A program made the position numbers and the translations under genes. Under the pieces are notes generated by a model. It searched no databases. It had not been told where the DNA came from and worked only from the letters and a program-made list of their open reading frames with translations. Source: Acinetobacter beijerinckii CIP 110307 (GTDB lineage Bacteria; Pseudomonadota; Gammaproteobacteria; Pseudomonadales; Moraxellaceae). Taken from it: a DNA stretch of 64,000 nt. Below, in pieces: positions 36,170 to 45,939 of this stretch (positions are counted from its first letter, which is position 1; each line of letters starts with the position of its first letter). Location of the stretch: assembly GCF_000369005.1 (NCBI RefSeq), contig NZ_KB849765.1, forward strand, positions 1 to 64,000. Direction: 5' to 3'.

Positions 36170-38092
36170 TTACTCCACAATGTACCGGCCGCGTTCGGCA
36201 ACGGCAGATTTCACTAGATCAATGAATGCATCCACTGACATAGTACCTAAATTTTTTCCTGAGCGAGTACGCACATTCACTGTACCTTCTTCAACCTCTC
36301 GATCACCGAGAACTAAAAGGTATGGAATACGCTCTAGAGTACGCTCACGAATCTTAAATCCGATTTTTTCATTTCTCAAGTCAGAAATAGCACGAAGACC
36401 ATTTTCTTTGAGTTTTGCAACCACTTGTTCACTTGCTTGTGCTTGTGAATCAGTAATATTCATCACACAAGCTTGAATTGGTGTAAGCCAAGGTGGCATG
36501 AAACCAGCATAGTGTTCAATTAGTATACCAATAAAACGCTCAAAACTGCCAAGAATTGCACGATGTAACATGACTGGTTGATCACGTTCATTGTCTTCTG
36601 TGACATATGAAGCATCTAAACGAATTGGTAAATTGAAATCACATTGTATTGTACCGCATTGCCATACTCGACCTAAGCAATCTTTCAATGAAAATTCAAT
36701 CTTCGGACCATAGAATGCACCCTCGCCTGGTTGCAAGTCCCAAGCTAAGCCAGCATCATCTAAAGCATCAGCAAGAGATTTTTCTGCTAAATCCCAAAGT
36801 GCATCATCACCGACACGTTTTTCAGGACGTGTTGAAAGTTTCATTTGCACTTCTTCAAAGCCAAAGTCTTTATAAACATCCAAAGTCAGCTTAATAAAGT
36901 CGGCAACTTCTTTACCAATTTGTTCTTTGGTACAGAAAATATGTGCATCATCTTGAGTAAAGCCACGTACACGCATAATACCGTGTAAAGAACCCGATGG
37001 CTCATTACGATGACAAGAACCAAACTCAGCTAAACGAATTGGTAAATCACGATAAGATTTTAAGCCTTGATTAAACACTTGTACATGACAAGGGCAGTTC
37101 ATCGGCTTCACTGCATAGTTACGACTTTCAGAATGTGTTGTAAACATATTGTCAGCGTAGTTTGCCGCATGTCCAGACTTTTCCCAAAGCGTAAAGTCTA
37201 CGATTTGAGGTGTCTTGATCTCTTGGTAACCATTATCTTGCTGAACTTTACGCATATATTGTTCAAGCACTTGGTAAATGGTCCAGCCATTCGGATGCCA
37301 GAACACCATACCTGGCGCTTCTTCTTGCATATGGAATAAGTCTAACGCTTTACCAATTTTACGATGGTCACGTTTTTCAGCTTCTTCAATACGTTTGACG
37401 TAAGCCGCCAACTGTTTTTTATCAGCCCAAGCTGTACCATAGATACGTTGTAGCTGTTCATTCTTTGCATCACCACGCCAGTATGCACCAGAGATTTTAG
37501 TGAGTTTGAATGATTTTAAGAATTTGGTATTTGGTACGTGCGGACCACGGCACATATCTAAATAATCTTGATGGTAGTACAAGCCCATTTGTGTTTCATT
37601 AGGCATGTCTGCGATCAAGCGTAACTTGTATTCTTCGCCACGTGCTGTGAATTCTACAATTACATCTTCACGAGGTGTCATTTTTTTGATGACATCATAA
37701 TCTTGATCGATGAGCTTTTTCATACGCTCTTCAATCGCTGCCATGTCATCTAAAGTAAATGGACGTGGCATCCAGATGTCGTAGTAGAAACCTTCTTCGA
37801 TCACAGGACCGATCACCATTTTCGCTTCTGGGAACAATTGCTTAACTGCATGTCCTACCAAATGCGCACATGAGTGGCGAATGATTTCTAAGCCTTCTTC
37901 ATCTTTCGGGGTAATAATCTGAACTGTCGCATCTTCTGTGATTAAATCACAAGCATCCACCAAACGATCATTGATACGACCTGCAACGGTGTTTTTTGCA
38001 AGACCTGGACCAATGCTCTGAGCAAGTTCCATCACGGAAATCGGATGATCAAATTGTTTCTGATCACCATTTGGTAAAGTAATGATTGGCAT
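36170..38092 (-). CDS. thrS: Threonyl-tRNA synthetase
   Basis: 640 residues starting [23 protein letters not shown] domain, editing domain with [33 protein letters not shown] (HxxxH), class II catalytic core with the zinc Cys in [12 protein letters not shown], motif 2 [31 protein letters not shown], and the C-terminal anticodon domain. An open frame extends to 38125, but AAGGA lies 7 nt before the ATG at 38092. It is followed at once by infC. The leader looks like a ThrRS-binding operator (see the entries at 38110 and 38153). Confidence 0.97.
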   Translation of the reverse strand: MPIITLPNGDQKQFDHPISVMELAQSIGPGLAKNTVAGRINDRLVDACDLITEDATVQIITPKDEEGLEIIRHSCAHLVGHAVKQLFPEAKMVIGPVIEEGFYYDIWMPRPFTLDDMAAIEERMKKLIDQDYDVIKKMTPREDVIVEFTARGEEYKLRLIADMPNETQMGLYYHQDYLDMCRGPHVPNTKFLKSFKLTKISGAYWRGDAKNEQLQRIYGTAWADKKQLAAYVKRIEEAEKRDHRKIGKALDLFHMQEEAPGMVFWHPNGWTIYQVLEQYMRKVQQDNGYQEIKTPQIVDFTLWEKSGHAANYADNMFTTHSESRNYAVKPMNCPCHVQVFNQGLKSYRDLPIRLAEFGSCHRNEPSGSLHGIMRVRGFTQDDAHIFCTKEQIGKEVADFIKLTLDVYKDFGFEEVQMKLSTRPEKRVGDDALWDLAEKSLADALDDAGLAWDLQPGEGAFYGPKIEFSLKDCLGRVWQCGTIQCDFNLPIRLDASYVTEDNERDQPVMLHRAILGSFERFIGILIEHYAGFMPPWLTPIQACVMNITDSQAQASEQVVAKLKENGLRAISDLRNEKIGFKIRERTLERIPYLLVLGDREVEEGTVNVRTRSGKNLGTMSVDAFIDLVKSAVAERGRYIVE

Positions 38093-38109
38093 AATAAAAT
38101 CCTTAAGGA

Positions 38110-38138
38110 GTGATGCCCCGCACAATGGAGCATATCAC
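38110..38138 (-). promoter_or_regulatory. Anticodon-arm-like hairpin in the thrS leader, candidate ThrRS operator
   Basis: On the minus strand GTGAT-at-GCTCC pairs with GGGGC-ATCAC (10 bp, one G-U, a 2-nt bulge) and closes a 7-nt loop ATTGTGC. Read as an anticodon loop, position 33 is U and 34-36 are UGU, a threonine anticodon. The UGU lies at -32 to -30 from the ATG, and the hairpin ends 5 nt before the AAGGA ribosome site. In E. coli the thrS operator has a tRNA-Thr anticodon-arm mimic at about this place, and ThrRS binding blocks the ribosome. Position 37 is G rather than the usual A. Confidence 0.65.
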
Positions 38139-38152
38139 CGCGAGATTATGTA

Positions 38153-38168
38153 TTGAGGCGAACCTCAA
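38153..38168 (-). promoter_or_regulatory. Second hairpin of the thrS leader
   Basis: Perfect TTGAGG-ttcg-CCTCAA with a TTCG tetraloop, 14 nt upstream of the anticodon-like hairpin. E. coli thrS has an acceptor-arm-like stem (domain 4) in the equivalent position, joined by a single-stranded linker. Confidence 0.55.
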
Positions 38169-38202
38169 AAAATAAAAAACGGCGGATAAAAAAGTATCCA
38201 AG

Positions 38203-38230
38203 ATTTTACACAGGTTTAGGTGACTATGAA
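38203..38230 (-). promoter_or_regulatory. Candidate thrS promoter
   Basis: Minus-strand -35 TTCATA (38230-38225), 16-nt spacer, -10 TAAAAT (38208-38203). A start near 38196 would give a leader of about 104 nt that contains both hairpins. Confidence 0.45.
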
Positions 38231-38357
38231 ACCTCTGAATCAGAAAAAGCCAAGATCAATAAAGTTTAATCTCAGACTAAAGCCTAAATGATTTAGACTC
38301 AATCCCGCACTATGTTGATATAGATATAAATGAAAATAACAGAAATGGAGCAAACAC

Positions 38358-40001
38358 ATGGTTAGTGCATATGATGAGTTACCGAGAACAGCCGCAAATT
38401 TTGTTGCCTTATCTCCTTTGCGCTATTTAGAACGGGCTGCTTATATTTACCCAAACCAAGCTGCAATCATTCATGGGCAACGTCAAATTACATGGCAACA
38501 AACTTATCAACGTTGTCGTCAATTTGCCCATCAACTGACAAATTTAGGGATTCAAAAAAATGATACCGTTTCGGTACTTTTACCGAATGTCCCTGCAATG
38601 ATTGAAGCACATTTTGCAGTCCCAATGGCAGGTGCAGTGTTAAATACCCTAAATACTCGTCTCGATGCAAAAACAATTGCTTTTATGTTGGTTCATGCTG
38701 ATTCAAAAGTCTTATTAGTTGATCCAGAGTTTCGACCACTTGCTGAAGAAGCTTTGAAACTGATCACTCAAGATATTATCGTCATTGATGTATTTGATGA
38801 GGAATATGATGCTGAGCAAGTTGCACTTGGACAATATGAATATGAGTCTTTGCTCGCCCAAGGTAATCCTGAATTTGAATGGTTGCTCCCACAAGATGAA
38901 TGGGATGCCATTAGTCTGAGTTATACTTCGGGAACTACTGGCAATCCGAAGGGCGTGGTTTATCACCATCGGGGTGCTTATCTGAATGCAGCCAGCAATA
39001 TCTTGGCTTGTGGAATGAAACCTCGTGCTGTGTATCTTTGGACACTCCCCTTGTTTCATTGCAATGGTTGGTGTTTTGCTTGGTCAATTGCTGCAAGTGG
39101 CGGTACGAATATCTGTTTACGTCGTGTTGATCCGATATTAATTTTCAAATATATCTCAGCTTACAAAGTTGATTATTTCTGTGGTGCACCGATTGTATTA
39201 TCGATGTTGATCAATACACCTCAAGAGCAAAAAACGACATTTGATCACCATGTAGAAGTCATGGTGGCGGGGGCAGCACCACCCGTCGCAATTATTGAAG
39301 GCATGCGCAATATCGGCATTAATGTTAATCATGTCTATGGTTTAACGGAAACTTACGGTCCTTCTGCACTTTGTGCGTCTCAAGCAGGTTGGAGTGATTT
39401 ATCCATCGAAGAACAAGCTCAATTACATTCACGTCAAGGCGTGCCTTATCCATTACAAGACAGTATGCGAGTACTTGATCCTGAAACCATGCAACCTGTG
39501 CCGAATGATGGTGAAACCATGGGCGAAATCATGTTCCGTGGCAATATTGTGATGAAAGGTTATCTTAAAAATCCACAAGCCACTGAAGAAGCCTTTAAAG
39601 GCGGTTGGTTTCACACTGGAGATTTAGCAGTTTGCCATCCTGATGGTTATGCCAAGATTACGGATCGCTCGAAAGATATTATTATTTCAGGTGGAGAAAA
39701 CATTTCTTCCTTAGAAGTAGAGGATGTGTTGTATCGGCATCCTGCTATTCTAACTGCTGCCGTTGTCGCCAAACCCGATGAGCGTTGGCAGGAAGTACCC
39801 TGTGCTTTTATTGAGTTAAAGCAAGGTGCATCTGCATCAGCAGAAGAGATTATTGCACATTGCCAAAAAGAGCTGGCTCGCTTTAAAGTACCTAAAGAAA
39901 TCGTCATTACTGAGATCCCAAAAACCTCAACAGGGAAATTACAGAAATTTATATTAAGAGAATGGGCAAAAGAGCGCGCAGTAGGAAATTTTAAAGATTG
40001 A
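38358..40001 (+). CDS. Acyl-CoA synthetase (AlkK/DmdB-like AMP-binding family)
   Basis: 547 residues. It activates a carboxylic acid with ATP to acyl-adenylate and then acyl-CoA. The P-loop-like motif SLSYTSGTTGNPKGVVYHHRG, VNHVYGLTETYGP, HTGDLAVCHPDGYAKITDRSKDIIISGGENIS and the C-terminal catalytic Lys in PKTSTGKLQKFILRE are intact. Sequence features near the N-terminus (NFVALSPLRYLERAAYIYPNQ) match the medium-chain/AlkK-DmdB branch. Substrate chain length is not decided. Monocistronic, with a ribosome site ATGGAG and a terminator after it. Confidence 0.88.
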   Translation: MVSAYDELPRTAANFVALSPLRYLERAAYIYPNQAAIIHGQRQITWQQTYQRCRQFAHQLTNLGIQKNDTVSVLLPNVPAMIEAHFAVPMAGAVLNTLNTRLDAKTIAFMLVHADSKVLLVDPEFRPLAEEALKLITQDIIVIDVFDEEYDAEQVALGQYEYESLLAQGNPEFEWLLPQDEWDAISLSYTSGTTGNPKGVVYHHRGAYLNAASNILACGMKPRAVYLWTLPLFHCNGWCFAWSIAASGGTNICLRRVDPILIFKYISAYKVDYFCGAPIVLSMLINTPQEQKTTFDHHVEVMVAGAAPPVAIIEGMRNIGINVNHVYGLTETYGPSALCASQAGWSDLSIEEQAQLHSRQGVPYPLQDSMRVLDPETMQPVPNDGETMGEIMFRGNIVMKGYLKNPQATEEAFKGGWFHTGDLAVCHPDGYAKITDRSKDIIISGGENISSLEVEDVLYRHPAILTAAVVAKPDERWQEVPCAFIELKQGASASAEEIIAHCQKELARFKVPKEIVITEIPKTSTGKLQKFILREWAKERAVGNFKD

Positions 40002-40013
40002 ATCCTGCTAAAT

Positions 40014-40045
40014 AAAAAAGAAGTTTCAAATGAAACTTCTTTTTT
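40014..40045. terminator. Bidirectional terminator, acyl-CoA ligase / darP
   Basis: Inverted repeat AAAAAAGAAGTTTC-aaat-GAAACTTCTTTTTT between convergent genes, with T runs in both directions. Confidence 0.92.
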
Positions 40046-40048
40046 AAA

Positions 40049-40585
40049 CTAACCTTGCTCTGATAGCAAAGCCACTTGTTGTACATAATTCACAAATTTC
40101 AGTTTAGAGGCTGCAAGCTCCTCTTCACTGACTTGCTGTTTCATGTCACGATGAATACGCAATACATGTTGACGTAAAGTATGGCGTTCAGAAGCATTAT
40201 AAACTTTGCTGAACTCATTAATAATCGGGTCACCTTGATCAATCATACGATCAACCCAACGCATCAATTGCATTTGCTTTTTAGCGCCTTGTTGCGGTGT
40301 AAGATAAGATAAAATCGTTGTTTCATCTTCATTACGCAAGAGTTTACCGATACGTAAAAATTGACGGCGACGAGCTTCATGAGAGCTAATATTTTGGATT
40401 TCCAATAGGGCATCAATGAGACGCTCATCGACTGGAAGTTTCTGAATCTGCTTTTTATTCAGTTGAGCCAATTGCTCACCCAAAGCAGCCATACGCTGAA
40501 CCGCTTTTTTTTGCTCAGTTCTACTCGCACGTCCTTCTAATGACTCAAAATCTTCATCGGTATAACGCTGGGTACCACGTGCCAC
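40049..40585 (-). CDS. darP: DarP (YjgA/DUF615) ribosome-maturation protein
   Basis: 178 residues of the DUF615 family: RTEQKKAVQRMAALGEQLAQL, LPVDERLIDALLEIQNISSHEARRRQFLRIGKLLRNED. DarP associates with late 50S precursors and promotes peptidyl-transferase-centre maturation. It follows the NPr gene by 2 nt, so rapZ-ptsO-darP is one transcript. In E. coli yjgA is not part of that operon. Confidence 0.9.
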   Translation of the reverse strand: MARGTQRYTDEDFESLEGRASRTEQKKAVQRMAALGEQLAQLNKKQIQKLPVDERLIDALLEIQNISSHEARRRQFLRIGKLLRNEDETTILSYLTPQQGAKKQMQLMRWVDRMIDQGDPIINEFSKVYNASERHTLRQHVLRIHRDMKQQVSEEELAASKLKFVNYVQQVALLSEQG

Positions 40586-40587
40586 TA

Positions 40588-40857
40588 TTACTCTGCCTCA
40601 TAAAATTTTGCTGCGAACAGCGTTTGAATTTCTTCCAATGCCTTTTCTTCATCAGCACCGTCAATCACCAATCTTAATGTCGTGCCCTTACCAGCACCCA
40701 ACATCAGCAATGACATAATATTTTTTGCATCAACTAACTTATCGCCCTTACCAATTTGAATAGAAGAGCGGAACTTCGTGGTGACTTCAATAAGTTTACC
40801 AGATGCACGTGCATGTAAGCCGAGTTTATTAATTACATCAATTGTTGTGTCTATCAT
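40588..40857 (-). CDS. ptsO: NPr, HPr-like phosphocarrier of the nitrogen PTS
   Basis: 89 residues of the HPr fold with the active histidine at His15 ([13 protein letters not shown]) and the helix-2 region [22 protein letters not shown]. NPr takes phosphate from PtsP and passes it to PtsN. It overlaps rapZ by 4 nt, as in the enterobacterial rpoN operon, but ptsN, hpf and rpoN are not adjacent. In A. baumannii NPr is reported to connect with GigA/GigB, whose genes are at 1.5-3.1 kb. Confidence 0.92.
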   Translation of the reverse strand: MIDTTIDVINKLGLHARASGKLIEVTTKFRSSIQIGKGDKLVDAKNIMSLLMLGAGKGTTLRLVIDGADEEKALEEIQTLFAAKFYEAE

Positions 40858-41705
40858 GACCAGTGCTTCATTTCTCTATGTAAGATTTGGACGGCCCATT
40901 TTGCCTCAAGAGCTTGTTTGAGTCTATCCACAATATATACTGAACGATGTTGTCCGCCCGTACAACCAATAGAGATGGTCATATAATGACGATGTCCTTC
41001 TGCAAATGCAGGCAACCATTTATCTAAAAAGGCATAAATATCAGCAAACATTTCATTGGTTTGTTGGCTGCCTTCTAAAAAACGTCGTACAGGTTCATCT
41101 AAACCTGATAAACGGCGCAATTCTAAATCCCAATGTGGATTTGGCAAATGCCTTACATCGAACACATAATCTGCATCCAATGGAATACCATGCTTGTAGC
41201 CAAATGATTGTAAAATCACAATCAAATTATCAGACTGCCCCAGTTTAGACAGTAAAATATGCTTTAAATCATGGACACTTTTGTCTGTGGTATCAATATG
41301 TACTGTAGAGCGAAATTGTATCGGAATAAGCAATTGCTTTTCTTCTTGAATACACTGCAACAGACTATTAAAACGACTCGCCAGAGGGTGAGGTCGACGT
41401 GATGCGCTAAATCGAGCAATTAAATCTTGATCTTGCGTAGTTAAATAAATCACATCAACTGAACCATGTCTTTTTAATTGTTCAAAAACATGATCAAACT
41501 CCTGCATATCTGCACGAGTACTTCGGATATCAACCCCTAAAGCCAATTGCTCAAGATTATTTTCATGATCAAGTTTAGCCACAATTTCGGGCAACAAGGC
41601 TAAAGGTAAGTTATCTATACAATAGTAGCCCAAATCTTCTAACACTTGTAATGCAGAGGATTTACCTGAGCCTGATTGTCCTGTAACGATAAGAATACGC
41701 TTCAT
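40854..41705 (-). CDS. rapZ: RapZ, RNase adapter / nucleotide-binding protein
   Basis: 283 residues with Walker [15 protein letters not shown] at 8-21, Walker B-like LGVDIRSTR and the C-terminal substrate-sensing region ([22 protein letters not shown]). In E. coli RapZ binds glucosamine-6-phosphate and guides RNase E to the GlmZ sRNA to control glmS. Overlap with ptsO suggests coupled expression. Whether Acinetobacter has a GlmZ-type RNA is not shown here. Confidence 0.93.
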   Translation of the reverse strand: MKRILIVTGQSGSGKSSALQVLEDLGYYCIDNLPLALLPEIVAKLDHENNLEQLALGVDIRSTRADMQEFDHVFEQLKRHGSVDVIYLTTQDQDLIARFSASRRPHPLASRFNSLLQCIQEEKQLLIPIQFRSTVHIDTTDKSVHDLKHILLSKLGQSDNLIVILQSFGYKHGIPLDADYVFDVRHLPNPHWDLELRRLSGLDEPVRRFLEGSQQTNEMFADIYAFLDKWLPAFAEGHRHYMTISIGCTGGQHRSVYIVDRLKQALEAKWAVQILHREMKHWS

Positions 41706-41733
41706 GGCGTGTTGCCCTTTTTATTTTCAAGTT

Positions 41734-42579
41734 CTAAGTTTTAAATTCGACTTGCAAATTATCGATTAAACGAGTGGCGCCTAATTTTGCTGCAACAAAA
41801 ATCACGATATTTCGATCGAACTGCTCTATTGGCTGCAAGTTAGTTTGACGAACTTCAACATAATCCACAACCAAACCTGCTTGTGTCAATTGCGCAGAGA
41901 TATTTGCTAACACTTGTGCAAGTAGTTCTCCTTGATGCAATTGTTGTTCAGCTTGTTTGAGTAATTGATAAATTATGGGTGCGGTTGCACGCTGCTCTGC
42001 GGTTAAATAACCATTGCGAGAACTGAGTGCCAAACCATCTTCAGCACGAACAATCGGTACACCAATCACTTCCAATGGCATATTCAAGTCTTGAACTAAC
42101 TGGCGAATCACCGCCAATTGCTGATAGTCCTTTTGACCAAAGAAAGCAAAATCAGGTTGGACGATATTGAATAGTTTAGTTACTACAACAGCAACACCAT
42201 CAAAATGACCTGGACGAGATTTTCCACACAAGTCATCAGTAATTTGACCGACACTAATATTAGTTAAACGCGGTTGTGATCCATACATTTGCTCAACAGT
42301 AGGGGCAAAAATAATATCGCAGCCAACATCCGCCAATAATCGGCTATCTTGCTCTAATGTCCGTGGATAACTATCAAAGTCTTCGCCCGCTCCAAACTGA
42401 ATTGGATTGACGAAAATACTCACCACCACCACATCACACAATTTTTTTGCTTCACGCACCAAAGTCAAATGACCTTCATGCAAATTACCCATAGTAGGTA
42501 CAAAGCCAATCAATTTTTTAGAGCTGCGCGCAGGTGAAAGTGATGCAGTTAAGCCTTGTATCGTTGTTTCAGTTTTCAT
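41734..42579 (-). CDS. panC: Pantothenate synthetase
   Basis: Condenses pantoate and beta-alanine with ATP to make pantothenate for CoA. HIGH-type signature [21 protein letters not shown] near 27-47, then [23 protein letters not shown] and [17 protein letters not shown], and ALSSRNGYL for KMSKS. 281 residues, complete. It follows panB by 3 nt. Confidence 0.96.
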   Translation of the reverse strand: MKTETTIQGLTASLSPARSSKKLIGFVPTMGNLHEGHLTLVREAKKLCDVVVVSIFVNPIQFGAGEDFDSYPRTLEQDSRLLADVGCDIIFAPTVEQMYGSQPRLTNISVGQITDDLCGKSRPGHFDGVAVVVTKLFNIVQPDFAFFGQKDYQQLAVIRQLVQDLNMPLEVIGVPIVRAEDGLALSSRNGYLTAEQRATAPIIYQLLKQAEQQLHQGELLAQVLANISAQLTQAGLVVDYVEVRQTNLQPIEQFDRNIVIFVAAKLGATRLIDNLQVEFKT

Positions 42580-42582
42580 GAA

Positions 42583-43392
42583 TTAAAGCTCAACTTGGAA
42601 AGTATGTTCTTTGGCTGGAAAAGACTGGTCTTGTACAGCAGCATGATAAGACTTGAAAGCATCCACAATTGCGGTTTCGCCCGCTTGCTCTTTCATAAAG
42701 TTACGTACAAAACGTGCCACACGCCCAAATGTTAATCCAAGCATATCCTGCACGACCAAAACCTGACCATCAGTTTCATTACCCGCACCGATACCAATAA
42801 CAGGTGTATTTGGAAATAATTCTGCAATCTCTTTACCCAACTGTGCAGGCACACATTCAAGTAATAACACCGACGCTCCTGCATCAACAACAGCTTGGCA
42901 ATCTGCAATTAATTGATCTGCTGCTTCACGTGTTCTTGCTTGTAATTTATAACCACCAAAAACATGCACTGACTGAGGTGTTAGACCCAAATGTACACAT
43001 ACAGGTATACCATTTCGGGTTAATACAGTGACCAATTCGCTGAGCCAAGCTCCGCCTTCAATCTTGACCATTTGAGCGCCAACTTGCATGACTGTTTTAG
43101 CATTTTTCAAACCATCTTCAAGTGTGGCATAACTCATAAATGGTAAGTCAGTCATAATCAGCGCATGTGCGTTACCACGGCGTACAGCCGCAGTGTGATA
43201 AGCCATATCTTCCACAGTCACAGGCAAAGTAGAATCTCTACCTTGGATTGCCATTCCTAGAGAATCACCGATTAAAATCGTATCAATTTCAGCCAATTCC
43301 ATAGCTTTAGCCATACTTGCATCGTAACAAGTAAGACATGAGAACTTACGTCCTTCGGCTTTAAATTTTCTTAAGTCACTTAGACTAATCAT
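42583..43392 (-). CDS. panB: 3-methyl-2-oxobutanoate hydroxymethyltransferase
   Basis: First committed step of pantothenate synthesis, adding a hydroxymethyl group from methylene-THF to ketoisovalerate. Metal and substrate motifs: LTCYDASMAKAMELAEIDTILIGDSLGM, DLPFMSYAT, VKIEGG and GIGAGNETDGQVLVVQDMLGL. 269 residues. Operon with panC. Confidence 0.96.
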   Translation of the reverse strand: MISLSDLRKFKAEGRKFSCLTCYDASMAKAMELAEIDTILIGDSLGMAIQGRDSTLPVTVEDMAYHTAAVRRGNAHALIMTDLPFMSYATLEDGLKNAKTVMQVGAQMVKIEGGAWLSELVTVLTRNGIPVCVHLGLTPQSVHVFGGYKLQARTREAADQLIADCQAVVDAGASVLLLECVPAQLGKEIAELFPNTPVIGIGAGNETDGQVLVVQDMLGLTFGRVARFVRNFMKEQAGETAIVDAFKSYHAAVQDQSFPAKEHTFQVEL

Positions 43393-43431
43393 GATGATGT
43401 CCTCTACAGGCGTTTCCAGAACGAAACAATC

Positions 43432-43920
43432 TTAAGCAAGTGCCCAAGATTGATCTGCGATTACAGTCAAGTTTGCTTGCTGTACCAGTTCTAAATCTTT
43501 TAAAGAATGGCCATTTAATTTTAAATGAGCATCTAAATCTAATAAGGGAATAACAACAAAATCGCGTTCCAAAATACCGACATGTGGCACGGTCAAACGC
43601 TCATTTTCAATCTGTTGTTGTCCATAAATTAATAAATCGAGATCAAGGGTTCTTTCCCCCCAACGTCTCAAGCGCACTCTTCCTGCTTCTTGCTCAATTT
43701 GCTGCAATTGATCTAACAAAGCCAAAGGTTCAAGTATTGTATCTAGTTGAATAACTGCATTTAAATAGTTTGGTTGATCTTGAGGCCCCATCGGTGGACT
43801 TTGATAAAGCCGAGAAACCTGCACCTCACCCAACATGGATAATTTAGCAACAGCTTCACGGAGAATCTGTTGCGAATCACCTAAGTTACTACCTAAACCG
43901 ATATAAGTACGAATCGTCAT
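43432..43920 (-). CDS. folK: HPPK, 6-hydroxymethyl-dihydropterin pyrophosphokinase
   Basis: Transfers pyrophosphate from ATP to hydroxymethyl-dihydropterin in folate synthesis. Motifs YIGLGSNLGDSQQILREAV, YLNAVIQLDT and RRWGERTLDLDLLIYGQ (catalytic Asp pair) are clear. 162 residues. Its ATG overlaps the stop of pcnB by 4 nt, a pairing conserved across gammaproteobacteria. Confidence 0.95.
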   Translation of the reverse strand: MTIRTYIGLGSNLGDSQQILREAVAKLSMLGEVQVSRLYQSPPMGPQDQPNYLNAVIQLDTILEPLALLDQLQQIEQEAGRVRLRRWGERTLDLDLLIYGQQQIENERLTVPHVGILERDFVVIPLLDLDAHLKLNGHSLKDLELVQQANLTVIADQSWALA

Positions 43921-45371
43921 TGAGTCGGCCCAAAAACGACTTGCTGTAAATCACGTTGCACACGTTTGCGCTTTAAAATTGGATGATCAGAATTGATTTG
44001 ACCCGATTGATTTGATGCCTTTTCAATAAATCGACTCGCAGAATCATCTGCTCTGACACGCTCTTTTTTAGCACGACGATTTCTTGGCTCTGGCACATTG
44101 ACCAAAGGCTCAATTTCACTCACTTTAGTCTGTTCAATTTCACTCGCTTTACGACGCGTTTTGCTACGTTGACGATTATATTGACGAATAGTCGCTTCTT
44201 TTTGGTCAGCAGACATCTCTTGGTATGCTTCCCACCAAACGCCCATACCATCCGTACTATTATCGCCAGATTTCTCACGCAACAGCAAAAAGTCAAAACC
44301 TGCACGGAATCGTGCATGTCCAGCCAATGCTTCGATTTGTTGTGGTTTTGGATTCAACAACCGAGTTTGCATTTCCCAAACTTCACGAATAAAGGTTTCA
44401 GCAAAACGTGGAATAATCGTGCGGGTTGCTTGACGTTTCAATACATCCAAACCAGCTTGAGCACGTGCTTCTGCTGGCACTACACCTTTATTTAGATAAA
44501 AATCACAGCGCTCTAAAAAAGGCCTCCATAACAATACTGCATAGAAAAATGCAGGATTAATGGTCTTACCAATTTGAATACGTTGATCCGTATTTTTGGC
44601 TGCACGCTCAATAAACGCTGTTAAATTTGGTGGAATTTCAGCAAACAACTGTTTCCAAACGCCAAACTCGATCAACATCGGTAACACACGAGTTAAGTGC
44701 CCCATGGTGAAGAGTTTCTGTGATTCATCATATAAACGATGCGGGGAAACATCACGCAAAAGCTGCGTCATTTCATCATCAAAAACATCAATAATCGATT
44801 GATCAATTTGAAAGTTTAATTTGGCAGCAAACCGTAAGGCACGCAGCATCCGCACAGGATCTTCTTCAAAACGCTGCGCAGGTTCACCTAAAAACCGTAA
44901 AGTACGGGTCTTAATATCATCAACTGCATGACAGAAATCAAGCACAGTCCCTTGGCGGGGCTGATAATATAAAGTATTAATAGAAAAATCTCGGCGAGCA
45001 AAATCCTGCTCTATTGTTCCCCAGTTATTATCCCGAAGAATCATACCAGAGGCACTGGTCACCGCTTTTTTAGGAGGTGCACGAAAAGTCGCAACTTCAA
45101 TCAGTTCTCGACCCGAATACACATGAGCCAATTCGAAACGTCGACCAATAATACGGCAACGTCGACCAAAGACTTCTTTCACCTGAGCTGGTGTAGCATT
45201 AGTAACTGCGTCAAAATCCTTAGGATTAAGACCTAGCATCATGTCGCGAACACCGCCGCCCACAATATACGCTTCATAACCTGCTTTCGTTAGGCTATCA
45301 AGCACATCTAATATTGAGGAAGGGAGTTGAGTTGTGGACAAACCACATTTTGACGCACGCAAAGTTTGCAA
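43917..45371 (-). CDS. pcnB: Poly(A) polymerase I
   Basis: 484-residue nucleotidyltransferase that adds 3' poly(A) tails and promotes RNA decay. GGGVRDMMLGLNPKDFDAVTNATP holds the catalytic DxD; RRDFSINTLYY and EDPVRMLRALRFAAKLNF follow; the basic C-terminal tail (RRKASEIEQTKVSEIE and RNRRAKKERVRADD) is typical of PAP rather than CCA-adding enzymes. The start is a TTG at 45371 with GGAG 10 nt upstream; no closer ATG precedes the catalytic domain. Confidence 0.92.
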   Translation of the reverse strand: MQTLRASKCGLSTTQLPSSILDVLDSLTKAGYEAYIVGGGVRDMMLGLNPKDFDAVTNATPAQVKEVFGRRCRIIGRRFELAHVYSGRELIEVATFRAPPKKAVTSASGMILRDNNWGTIEQDFARRDFSINTLYYQPRQGTVLDFCHAVDDIKTRTLRFLGEPAQRFEEDPVRMLRALRFAAKLNFQIDQSIIDVFDDEMTQLLRDVSPHRLYDESQKLFTMGHLTRVLPMLIEFGVWKQLFAEIPPNLTAFIERAAKNTDQRIQIGKTINPAFFYAVLLWRPFLERCDFYLNKGVVPAEARAQAGLDVLKRQATRTIIPRFAETFIREVWEMQTRLLNPKPQQIEALAGHARFRAGFDFLLLREKSGDNSTDGMGVWWEAYQEMSADQKEATIRQYNRQRSKTRRKASEIEQTKVSEIEPLVNVPEPRNRRAKKERVRADDSASRFIEKASNQSGQINSDHPILKRKRVQRDLQQVVFGPTQ

Positions 45372-45510
45372 AAGACACTGTCTCCTACGTCAGGACGTAA
45401 ATAACAATTTGTCGCTAATCATAGCTCTAACACACACAAAGGGCAATTTATTCTGTTGAATAATCAATAGATCAAAACGCCCCGTATCTGATTTCATTTT
45501 CATATTTCCG

Positions 45511-45939
45511 TTAAAGCATCAGCTTAGCTTTATTCTTTTCAAGTAGTTTAGGGCCTATTCCTTTCACATTCATCAGTTCGTCCACCGTCTTAAATCCACC
45601 ATTTTTTTGACGATATTCAACAATTGCCTGCGCCTTTTTCTCACCGACCCCATTTAATGTCTGTAATTGCTGTAAATTTGCTTTATTCAAACTGATTTTA
45701 TCTGATTGAATATTTACAGAAGATGACATCTGTTTTGAATCAGCAGCTACAGTTGGTCGAGATAAGTAATAGTTATTATTCGGTTGTTTCGCCAGTTGCT
45801 GATCACGCTGTTGCTGCTGAGCTTTCCATTTTTCATAGGATTGATCAAACTGCTGTGCGTGAAGATCTGTGAAACACCCTACCCATATAAATATAAGTAA
45901 ATAAACGTTAAGTTTGCTGCGTAATTGCGGCAAAGTCAT
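45511..45939 (-). CDS. comEA: ComEA-like helix-hairpin-helix competence protein
   Basis: 142 residues. Signal peptide (LNVYLLIFIWVGCFTDLHA), a Gln-rich linker (WKAQQQQRDQQLAKQ) and a C-terminal double helix-hairpin-helix (ISLNKANLQQLQTLNGVGEKKAQAIVEYRQKNGGF, MNVKGIGPKLLEKNK). ComEA binds incoming double-stranded DNA in the periplasm and pulls it through the competence pilus port; Acinetobacter is naturally transformable. The first 32 nt overlap the end of mazG. Confidence 0.88.
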   Translation of the reverse strand: MTLPQLRSKLNVYLLIFIWVGCFTDLHAQQFDQSYEKWKAQQQQRDQQLAKQPNNNYYLSRPTVAADSKQMSSSVNIQSDKISLNKANLQQLQTLNGVGEKKAQAIVEYRQKNGGFKTVDELMNVKGIGPKLLEKNKAKLML

